A DNA stretch of 34,959 nt from a virus. The translations under genes and the position numbers were made by a program. The stretch covers positions 1-34,959 of IMG/VR virus record IMGVR_UViG_3300036770_007130; one strand, given 5' to 3'. Positions 21,793 to 28,288 of this stretch are shown here, piece after piece; the first letter of the stretch is position 1; the number at the start of each line of letters is the position of its first letter. Under the pieces are notes generated by a model that was given only the letters and a program-made list of their open reading frames with translations, was not told the DNA's origin and searched no databases.

Positions 21793-21820
21793 AAAAAAAG
21801 CACTTCCGAAGAAGTGCTTT
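21793..21820 (-). terminator. Strong rho-independent terminator with UUCG loop
   Basis: On the minus strand AAAGCACTTC and GAAGTGCTTT form a perfect 10-bp stem closed by a TTCG tetraloop, followed by a run of T. It ends the transcript of the 83-aa gene. Confidence 0.93.
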
Positions 21821-21848
21821 TGTTTTCTATATCTTAACTGGGTTAAAA

Positions 21849-22100
21849 TTAGAATGTGGCAGCAACGGATACGTTGCTGACATCGGGCTCTTCGCCGCCC
21901 TGTACCAGAACTAGTACTGTGTTTGTACCAGCGTTGGCAACACCAGCGATTGTGCCTGTTGCGCCTAGGGCTGCCACTGCTGTGTTCAGCTCGGCAGCTG
22001 TTACAGGTGCGGAACCTGTGACTTCGCACAGGTATGTGACTGGGCCAATGCCGTTACCGTTGATGACGTCTACGCCGTTTGCTTTTGTTACTGTAGCCAT
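21849..22100 (-). CDS. Small, probably highly expressed virion protein
   Basis: An 83-residue Val/Ala/Thr/Gly-rich protein (MATVTKANGVDVINGNGIG at the start; TVLVLVQGGEEPDVSNVSV at the end). The composition is that of a small beta or mixed structural protein, with one Cys (C25). Its expression signals stand out: a late-like motif (GTAAATAT) upstream, a hairpin at the predicted 5' end of the RNA, a near-perfect ribosome site (AAGGAG), and a UUCG terminator right after. I infer an abundant late protein such as a capsid decoration or tail component. No family is recognised. Confidence 0.8.
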   Translation of the reverse strand: MATVTKANGVDVINGNGIGPVTYLCEVTGSAPVTAAELNTAVAALGATGTIAGVANAGTNTVLVLVQGGEEPDVSNVSVAATF

Positions 22101-22123
22101 TTTTAAATCTCCTTAGAATGTTG

Positions 22124-22138
22124 GACGCTCAGAGCGTC
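22124..22138 (-). other. 5' leader hairpin
   Basis: GACGCTCTGAGCGTC on the minus strand folds into a 6-bp stem with a 3-base loop. It would lie at the very 5' end of the transcript predicted from the late-like motif at 22147-22154. No T-run follows, so it is not a terminator. 5' hairpins can protect mRNAs from decay. Confidence 0.65.
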
Positions 22139-22146
22139 TCACAAAT

Positions 22147-22154
22147 ATATTTAC
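22147..22154 (-). promoter_or_regulatory. Weak late-promoter-like motif
   Basis: GTAAATAT on the minus strand contains the TAAATA core of T4 late promoters but departs from the full consensus. It is placed about 50 bases before the start of the 83-aa gene, just upstream of the leader hairpin. Confidence 0.4.
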
Positions 22155-22168
22155 CATCTTGGAAAAAA

Positions 22169-23293
22169 TTAAGGGTTCTTGGCGAAGTTGGCCGCCGAGA
22201 AGCCGGCGCGATCCACTAATTTGATGAGACCTTCGGGGGTACTGAACACATAGCCTTCGCCGCCGGCGGCACCATTAACTGATGCTTTAATGGTCGACTG
22301 TTGTTGATCCAATTGTTGTATGTAAGCGAGCTTGACCTGCGACAGTGCATCAAATATCGCGAATGTGGATTTTACTCCCAGACTGTTTTGGAACAGATAT
22401 CCGTCTTGGTTTTCGCCCAGCAAGGTCTTGAGCTTGCCAGCGGATATACCACTGGTAGTGATCCAGTCGGCAAAGTTCTTTTGTTCGCCCTTGACTCGAG
22501 CATTGACATATCTCTGCATGAGAGCAGGAAGATCAGAGATCTTGTTTTCTCTCAGTGAGATAGGATCTAAGAGTTGATCAATGGCCGACCCACCTTGCCG
22601 TAATATCTTCTTGGCATTGTCGATCAGCCTCACAGGTGTCTTGAGGTCAGGGGTATCAGGTAATTCAGGAGAAAGTATCACCACTGGACCATCTTTGGCG
22701 AGATCACCGGTGCTCCCTCCTAAAGGTTGAGCAAGCGTATCAAAATCTTCAAACCATTGATGTACTACTATGCCGCCAAAGCTGTTTGCGATGAGTTTAC
22801 CTAAATCACTGTTGGCTGCGACACGGTATGTCACTGTATTGGGTTTAAAAACAAATTCACCGCGGATAGGACTCAATTTGCCTGACCACAAGAGGTCTCC
22901 CCAATAGTACCCACGACTATTGGACGGAACTACTCGTTCTAGACCAGGCCATAGTATGGCAAGTTTTTCGTAAAGGTCGCCGCGGTTGACACCACGGTTG
23001 GCATCATAGGCTGCGAATGCTTGGGGACTGGTGATCCTGCGTCCAGACCCGTCTTTTTTTAGGAACATGTGTTTGTCTACGACTACGAGCTCACCATCGA
23101 CATTACGACCAAAGATTAGAGCTGGATAGCCATCCCATTTGACCGTGATGTTTTTTTCGCTGCTGGGTATGCTTTCCAATGCCGATAGGGCTTGTGCAGC
23201 ACCAGTAGCACGGTCAGAAAACACGAGATCCTCGGGATGTGAAATTCGTATACCCTCAGTGAGAGTGCCAATGAACTCGAATAGATTTACCAC
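22169..23293 (-). CDS. Putative nucleotidyltransferase/ligase-like protein with possible capsid-targeting N-terminus
   Basis: A 374-residue protein starting at GTG (23293), inside the end of the upstream gene. It has features of the covalent nucleotidyltransferase (DNA/RNA ligase) fold: KWDG at 52-55 (motif I, K-x-D-G), YYWGDLLW near 129-136 (motif III-like), EGYVF at 346-350 (motif IV-like) and IKLV at 357-360 (motif V-like, K358). The KWDGYPALIFG block is typical of a family widespread in T4-like marine phages that is usually left unannotated. The spacing between motifs III and IV is long, so the fold is diverged or carries insertions. The start MVNLFEFIGTLTEG contains L-T-E at 11-13, a possible prohead-protease site. 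Enzymatic activity is inference. Confidence 0.75.
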   Translation of the reverse strand: MVNLFEFIGTLTEGIRISHPEDLVFSDRATGAAQALSALESIPSSEKNITVKWDGYPALIFGRNVDGELVVVDKHMFLKKDGSGRRITSPQAFAAYDANRGVNRGDLYEKLAILWPGLERVVPSNSRGYYWGDLLWSGKLSPIRGEFVFKPNTVTYRVAANSDLGKLIANSFGGIVVHQWFEDFDTLAQPLGGSTGDLAKDGPVVILSPELPDTPDLKTPVRLIDNAKKILRQGGSAIDQLLDPISLRENKISDLPALMQRYVNARVKGEQKNFADWITTSGISAGKLKTLLGENQDGYLFQNSLGVKSTFAIFDALSQVKLAYIQQLDQQQSTIKASVNGAAGGEGYVFSTPEGLIKLVDRAGFSAANFAKNP

Positions 23294-24006
23294 TTACGGC
23301 AACTCCAATATCTGGCTTTGGTGCGAGGCCCGGGATTGGCGCAGTTGTGTCTAGCTCGGAAACTCTTGCGAGCCTTGGGATTGCTTTTACGGATCTTCAT
23401 GTTGGGATCACCGAAGTTGACTTTTTTGACATTGCCGGTCTTGGGATCTTTGACATAGACCTTGAATTTCTTGACATCGCCGCGCATGGGCTTACCAAGT
23501 TGCACTTTGCGTCCTTGATATTCGGCTTCTTCCAGTGTCTCTTCCACTTCGCCGTAGGCTTCATAGAAAGCATCGCCTTCGTAGGTCTCTTCGAGACTTT
23601 CGCCTTGTTTCTTTTTAGCGATGGCGATGGCGGCCTGCTGGGCCGGGCTCACTGCTTCGCTGGTATCTTTAGATTTCATGTAATCACGAACTGTGTCGAG
23701 ATAGTCGACAGCCTTGGTGATCTTGCTTTGCACCCACTCGGGGAGATTTTCGTCACTGTCAAGGATGCTACGCAATTCGTTGGCAGCATCGGCTGCAGTC
23801 TCCAGATCTTGTTGGGCCATCTCACCTTCGCGATCGTATTCTCCACGATCGTGTGGTGCTACTTGTTCTTCGACACCTTCGTTGGGCACACAGTTAGGGA
23901 CCGTGCGTCCGTTTTTCTTTTTGGTTCCCACTGGATGATAACCTTTCCAGCAAGGATTATCTTTGGGATTCCGTAAACCCTCGATGAGTATATCATTGAT
24001 TCGCAT
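23287..24006 (-). CDS. Conserved phage protein with a basic Cys-containing C-terminal domain
   Basis: A 239-residue protein in three parts. Residues 1-10 (MRINDILIEG) contain L-I-E at 7-9, a possible prohead-protease site. Residues 15-45 hold NPCWKGYHPVGTKKKNGRTV with a second Cys following. Residues 50-165 are acidic and helical. Residues 165-239 form a compact basic domain (KKFKVYVKDPKTGNVKKVNF, then KSFRARHNCANPG and ARYWSCRKW at the very end). This last domain is conserved in many large aquatic viruses, to my knowledge of unknown function. The C-terminal cysteines may bind metal. Overlaps the 167-aa gene by 14 bases. Confidence 0.78.
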   Translation of the reverse strand: MRINDILIEGLRNPKDNPCWKGYHPVGTKKKNGRTVPNCVPNEGVEEQVAPHDRGEYDREGEMAQQDLETAADAANELRSILDSDENLPEWVQSKITKAVDYLDTVRDYMKSKDTSEAVSPAQQAAIAIAKKKQGESLEETYEGDAFYEAYGEVEETLEEAEYQGRKVQLGKPMRGDVKKFKVYVKDPKTGNVKKVNFGDPNMKIRKSNPKARKSFRARHNCANPGPRTKARYWSCRKW

Positions 24007-24496
24007 TTGTTGTATAGTCCTTGTATCCGCCTAATCCCATGGGATCTCCGGCATTTTTGCCAGCAGCAGCAAGTCCGGCTGCGATTCCTTTGGCAGCACC
24101 ACCTAGGGTCTGCCCCGCGGCGCTTTTGGCCACTGTGTCATAGGCCGTGACTGCTTTTTGTGCGATGTTCTTGGCACCTTGCTGGAATTTAAATTTTGAA
24201 ACAAGTTTGGCCGCTATTTCTTTAGAAGCCACACGCCCTTGACCGCCACGCTGTCCGGGTTTTTGAACCCATTGCTGGCCCTGGAACTGATACCATAACC
24301 CATCTGGTCCCCATACTTCGGTGCCAACTGGAATCGCTCCCGGAGCAGTAGGTTGCTGGGGTTGTGCTGGTTGTGCTGGAGGTGTCGCTTGAGCGGCGGC
24401 TTGTTGTCGTTGTTGGATGGCTTTTCTGCGTTGTTTCAAGGCAGCAACTTGTGCTGGTACTGCTGCGGCCTCCTGCATAATCTCAGTGATTTTCAT
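23993..24496 (-). CDS. Hypothetical protein with T4 internal-protein-like N-terminus
   Basis: A 167-residue protein. The start MKITEIMQEAAAV resembles the capsid-targeting peptide of T4 internal proteins (MK..xE[FI]xxEA pattern), with cleavage possible after E5 or E9. Residues 20-55 are Gln/Ala/Pro-rich and disordered, residues 56-80 hold GPDGLWYQFQGQQWVQKPG, a WxxxQ-type small beta motif, and residues 85-160 are an Ala/Gly/Lys-rich helical region. I infer a possible internal head protein. It overlaps both neighbours by 14 bases. Confidence 0.72.
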   Translation of the reverse strand: MKITEIMQEAAAVPAQVAALKQRRKAIQQRQQAAAQATPPAQPAQPQQPTAPGAIPVGTEVWGPDGLWYQFQGQQWVQKPGQRGGQGRVASKEIAAKLVSKFKFQQGAKNIAQKAVTAYDTVAKSAAGQTLGGAAKGIAAGLAAAGKNAGDPMGLGGYKDYTTNANQ

Positions 24497-24737
24497 TTTT
24501 TATTCTCTTGATGCCACGGAGGAATTTAGCGGGGTCTTGAGATTTGATACTGTTCAAAAGCCTACGCTCGAGCTCGCCAGCGGTCGCTTCATCGTAGGTT
24601 TCCCGTATGTGATTGATGAGATTTATAGCACCTTGTATCACATGCACTGCGCGGCTTTCGATCAACGAACTTTGGTCGCGGCGAGTAGAAGCGAAACTGT
24701 CTAATTCGTCAAGTATGCTACGGGTTTTCTTCTGCAA
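24483..24737 (-). CDS. Small helical protein with TTG start
   Basis: An 84-residue charged helical protein, MQKKTRSILDELDSFASTRR at the start, ending LRGIKRIKNENH. There is no ATG; the TTG at 24737 has GGAGG eight bases upstream, an ideal ribosome site, so the TTG start is well supported. A late-promoter-like AATAAATA lies about 25 bases upstream, overlapping the stop of the radical SAM gene. The gene therefore probably begins the late transcription unit that continues through the ligase-like gene. Not recognised. Confidence 0.75.
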   Translation of the reverse strand: MQKKTRSILDELDSFASTRRDQSSLIESRAVHVIQGAINLINHIRETYDEATAGELERRLLNSIKSQDPAKFLRGIKRIKNENH

Positions 24738-24761
24738 AATCTAAACCTCCATGGGGCCTTG

Positions 24762-24769
24762 TATTTATT
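24762..24769 (-). promoter_or_regulatory. Late-promoter-like motif
   Basis: AATAAATA followed by CAAGG on the minus strand matches the T4 late consensus in 7 of 8 positions. It overlaps the stop codon of the second radical SAM gene and would give a leader of about 15 bases to the TTG at 24737. Confidence 0.65.
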
Positions 24770-25802
24770 ATTTTGGCTTGTTATACAAGGATACATCATT
24801 TTTGAATTTCTTACCGCAGTGGCGATCGCACAAAGAAATACGGCCTTCTTCGGCACTGGGCAGATTCCACGACTTCCTCACTTGGTCAAACCAGTCCATG
24901 GCGGCTTCGATGCCAAGCTCGATGGCATTGTTGTTCCCTGACATACCGGCGATCAATGAATTTTGATGCGACAACCAGCTACCTTTGCCGTAGGTTTTGG
25001 GATAAAACCCCAGGTAACAACAGGGATAAACTTCGCCATTGGCGGCGATGTAAATCTGTTGATATTTCATGCTTTCGCAGTCCAGAGAATCTGACAAGGG
25101 TTCTTCGTAGATTTTACCGGCCTGGGAACGCTTCATATCCAAGAACTCTACAAAACTGATCTCGGGATGCTGATAATCCCCTAACACACGAACAAGGTCC
25201 CCGTTTTTGTCAAAAACCGGGCCCGAGTTCCTGCCGTGATCCACCAATGTGAGATCGCGGAAGCCCAGTTCGCGTGACATCTTCACGCATTCGTCGATCT
25301 GATGCTCGTTGTGTTTGAACTTGATCATCTTCCAAAAAGCAAGGCCGCCGGCATCGATGAATGTTTTGGCATTTTTTATCACTGTTTCCCAGCGTGTGTT
25401 CTGTCTATACAGGTGATGTGTGTCGGCCAAACCGTCGATGCAAAACATCACCATTGGTTTCATGAGACCCAGCTCATGCCAGAATTCTGAATTACGGGCA
25501 CCACCATTGGTACTGATCACTATATCTATTTTGGGATTGTGCGACTTAAAATACCGGAATATTTCTAGGCTTTCGGGATTCATCACGAAATCGCCAAAGT
25601 TTCCATTGACCATCACACGGGTTATCTGCTTCAGGAAATCAGGAGTAAACACCGCCCGGGCATGATCCAATGTGAAATTCACCTCAGGATAACCATCGTT
25701 GTGCGGATATCCATGGAAATTCCTGGGGCACTCGGGGCAGATGGCATTACATAGTGTGCTTAATTCGAGATGCACATCTCGTACCTGTTTATAAGGTATC
25801 AT
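24768..25802 (-). CDS. Radical SAM/SPASM protein
   Basis: A 344-residue protein with the cluster motif CNAICPEC (C18, C22, C25) in LELSTLCNAICPEC, a central radical SAM barrel (residues 10-220, with VISTNGGARN and MVMFCIDGLADTHHLYR), and a SPASM-type C-terminus: CES, YIAANGEVYPCCYLG and CDRHCGKKF. SPASM proteins hold auxiliary Fe-S clusters and often modify peptides or proteins; others are small-molecule enzymes. The substrate is unknown. It is coupled by ATGA to the helicase gene upstream. It differs from the radical SAM protein at 15797-16786 in its cluster motif and C-terminus, so the two are not recent duplicates. Confidence 0.9.
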   Translation of the reverse strand: MIPYKQVRDVHLELSTLCNAICPECPRNFHGYPHNDGYPEVNFTLDHARAVFTPDFLKQITRVMVNGNFGDFVMNPESLEIFRYFKSHNPKIDIVISTNGGARNSEFWHELGLMKPMVMFCIDGLADTHHLYRQNTRWETVIKNAKTFIDAGGLAFWKMIKFKHNEHQIDECVKMSRELGFRDLTLVDHGRNSGPVFDKNGDLVRVLGDYQHPEISFVEFLDMKRSQAGKIYEEPLSDSLDCESMKYQQIYIAANGEVYPCCYLGFYPKTYGKGSWLSHQNSLIAGMSGNNNAIELGIEAAMDWFDQVRKSWNLPSAEEGRISLCDRHCGKKFKNDVSLYNKPK

Positions 25803-27211
25803 TCTGATTTTGCTTTGAGAGAATTCAACATGCTTTGCAATTTATTACTTTGCACCGCTGCAGATACTTTTGGCGTTTCTGCATTATCATTATTTACTGT
25901 TTCTGCTGTGTTGAGATTGCTCCGGGGTTTGATCTGTCCCAGTATCGAAGACCCCATGCTTCGTGGTGCGTCTTCGCCATCAGTTTGTTCCAAGGTGTCA
26001 GTGATGCGCATGGTCTCGATGTCATAGGCTAGATCGATCTTCTGCCCCACACCATTACTGGAACGAGTCTTCATGGCTTGGATCTGATAGCGACCACGCT
26101 CACGCATGGCCCTGCTGGTAAAGATACCAAACACATTGTCTGCTGTGTTGATCTTAGAAATACCACCGGAGATGTGGCTGTGGTCAAACTCGATCTCTTC
26201 CACAGCGCTACGATTTAACTGCGAAGCTGTCACTAACAGGATGTTGAGTTCATCACTCAAGTTACGCAATTCTTCTGACACATACTTGTCTTTGACGAAC
26301 AAATCATTGGGCGATACCTTGGCGCTCACAGGCATCAGCAAGTCCAGGTAGTCCACCATGACGAAGTCTACCTTCATGCCAGTCTGGATCTGTACTTCTT
26401 TCAAATAAGCACGGATGTCATTGATGTTTGATTGTGCTGGCAAGGCTTTGATCTGATAGCGGCCCGACTTCTTGCCCACTAGGTTGACCTTCATGGTGGC
26501 CGTGTCGAGATCCTTGCGGATGTCTTTGGTGCCCATGCTTGCCAGCATGGCCGTGGTGCGTAGCGTACACAGTTCTTCTGACAGCTCTAGACTGATGTAG
26601 ACACCACTCAATCCCTGTTGTAGCCAGTTCAAGGCCATGTTCATCATGACCAATGACTTACCTGATCCTGATCCGCCTGCGAAGATGTTCAACTGCCCAC
26701 GGCTGAATCCACCATACAAGACCTTGTCGAGACTGGGCCAGCCTGTGCTGACTTGCCCACCGTTGTCGTAGTAACTCTCGATGGCGCCGCGGGCATCGTG
26801 GAAATAGTTGGTACCCATGTCTTTGGTCAAGGAAATCTGTACAGCATCCTTGACCAGTTTCTCTACGGGATCATACTCGCCTTTTTCGATCATGTCTGCG
26901 GCTTTGAGGATAGCCCGTTCCAATTCCTGTCGTTTAGAGAAACCTTCGAACTCTTTTAAGAACCACTCGTTGTGTCCATCGCCCACATCAGGGACTTCTC
27001 GTAACTCTACGCCACATGCGGCTTTGACTTGCTCTCGCGTGGGCAAGGTCTTGTGGTCAGTGGCATGCTCGCGGAAAAACTCGGCCGCGCTTCTCAGGCT
27101 GCGATCAAAGTTTTCGGGGTTGTAGATGTTTTGCACACGGATGAAATTCTGTGCGTCCTGGAGCATCATCTCCAAAAACAGTTTCTGTAGATCTGGGGAA
27201 TAGTCTTTCAT
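25799..27211 (-). CDS. 41: Replicative DNA helicase (T4 gp41/DnaB type)
   Basis: A 470-residue protein of the DnaB/RecA helicase family. Residues 1-130 form the N-terminal primase-interacting part; residues 155-430 hold the motor: Walker A GGSGSGKS (179-186), VYISLELSEE (motif 1a), Walker B VDFVMVDYLDLL (281-292), the sensor ILLVTASQLNRS, and the YQIQAMKTRSSNG arginine-finger block. It unwinds DNA 5'-3' as a hexamer with the primase made from the gene just upstream. No good SD precedes the ATG, and it starts three bases after the primase stop, so translation is probably coupled. The last 50 residues are Ser/Asn-rich and variable. Confidence 0.95.
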   Translation of the reverse strand: MKDYSPDLQKLFLEMMLQDAQNFIRVQNIYNPENFDRSLRSAAEFFREHATDHKTLPTREQVKAACGVELREVPDVGDGHNEWFLKEFEGFSKRQELERAILKAADMIEKGEYDPVEKLVKDAVQISLTKDMGTNYFHDARGAIESYYDNGGQVSTGWPSLDKVLYGGFSRGQLNIFAGGSGSGKSLVMMNMALNWLQQGLSGVYISLELSEELCTLRTTAMLASMGTKDIRKDLDTATMKVNLVGKKSGRYQIKALPAQSNINDIRAYLKEVQIQTGMKVDFVMVDYLDLLMPVSAKVSPNDLFVKDKYVSEELRNLSDELNILLVTASQLNRSAVEEIEFDHSHISGGISKINTADNVFGIFTSRAMRERGRYQIQAMKTRSSNGVGQKIDLAYDIETMRITDTLEQTDGEDAPRSMGSSILGQIKPRSNLNTAETVNNDNAETPKVSAAVQSNKLQSMLNSLKAKSE

Positions 27212-27214
27212 GGG

Positions 27215-28243
27215 TTAATTATATAGCCTTTTCTTATGCAACTCAATCTTTAATCGTCCACGCACCCGGGCGGCCAATATGCTTTTGAGCACAAACAGTT
27301 GTCCCAACTCGGCTACCGCCTCTGATATGTCTTTGTAGTCTTTCTGCCATATGGGGTAACTCACGGTCCAACCATATTCGATGGCAGCATCTATGAGCGC
27401 AGATCCCGCACGGTCCGCGTCAGGCACTACTATGACTTCGCGATCCAGGTCTTCGATGATCTCTGCCTGTCGCAAAGATATCCTGTTACTTAAAACAGCC
27501 ACGCCACCGATGGCTAGAGCATCAAAGGGTCCTTCTGACACGATGACAAACTTGCTGTCGGCTCGCTGATGATCCACGCCATACACATAGTCGGGCTCGT
27601 AGTTTGAGTGATACTTGGGTCGGACATCATCGTCGATGCCACGAGCCGTGTAGCCTATGATCTCACCACGCCAAGTGAACGGGATTATGATGCGCCGATG
27701 TAGATTGTAGGCAGTCTCGGGTGTCCAGTAAAAGTCCTGCGAGGACAAGTCCAGGCCTCGTTCAGCGGCATATACCACAGCGGCATGGAACTCACGGGGC
27801 ACGTCCCGGTCATCGTTGAGCGTGTAGAAGTTGCTGAGTGCTTGGAATGTCTGTGCTTCCTGGGGCAGGTCACGCTTCTTGAATGTGATCTCTTCGCGGG
27901 GCTCGTCGGGGATGGCTTCGGGATTGACCAAGTCCTTGATGCGCAAGGCTTCGATGCCTAACCGCTGGATGGTGTTTTCGTCGGCGCCCAACCAGCCCAG
28001 CAATCGCTTGAAGCGGAAGTTGAGATTGCGCCCAGGAGTATAGTTGGCCTTGTAGCCACAGTTGAAACAGTGATAGTTGATGGCACCGGTTTCGTTGATG
28101 ATGTAGCCGCCTCTGCCACGACGATCCGCGCTTTCGCCGTTGTGTGCGCAACAGGGTGCGTTGAAACTGGTCCAGCCCGAAGACGAAGTCTTTTTTCGGG
28201 CAGGAGTCAGTGATTGGAAGGCGTCGCGGATCGCATCTAGCAT
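27215..28243 (-). CDS. 61: DNA primase (T4 gp61 type)
   Basis: I choose the ATG at 28243 (MLDAIRDAF). The 342-residue protein has an N-terminal zinc-binding domain (C31, C32, H34 and C59, C62 in YHCFNCGYKA) and a Toprim core (EGPFDALAIGG and VVPDADRAGS). It makes the short RNA primers used on the lagging strand, in a complex with the helicase encoded next. A sigma70-like promoter (TTGACT-N16-TATACT) ends seven bases upstream of the ATG, so the message is predicted to be leaderless. No SD is present, in line with that. An in-frame GTG lies one codon upstream. Confidence 0.93.
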   Translation of the reverse strand: MLDAIRDAFQSLTPARKKTSSSGWTSFNAPCCAHNGESADRRGRGGYIINETGAINYHCFNCGYKANYTPGRNLNFRFKRLLGWLGADENTIQRLGIEALRIKDLVNPEAIPDEPREEITFKKRDLPQEAQTFQALSNFYTLNDDRDVPREFHAAVVYAAERGLDLSSQDFYWTPETAYNLHRRIIIPFTWRGEIIGYTARGIDDDVRPKYHSNYEPDYVYGVDHQRADSKFVIVSEGPFDALAIGGVAVLSNRISLRQAEIIEDLDREVIVVPDADRAGSALIDAAIEYGWTVSYPIWQKDYKDISEAVAELGQLFVLKSILAARVRGRLKIELHKKRLYN

Positions 28244-28249
28244 CACGCT

Positions 28250-28277
28250 AGTATACAGGATTTTTTGGCAAAGTCAA
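28250..28277 (-). promoter_or_regulatory. Sigma70-like promoter of the primase-helicase unit
   Basis: On the minus strand TTGACT (28277-28272), 16 bases, then TATACT (28255-28250). The expected start falls at or beside the primase ATG (28243). It matches the LuxR promoter at 5094-5121 in 22 of 28 positions, which supports both as members of one phage promoter class, most likely early or middle. Confidence 0.7.
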
Positions 28278-28288
28278 AGAGATTTTGG

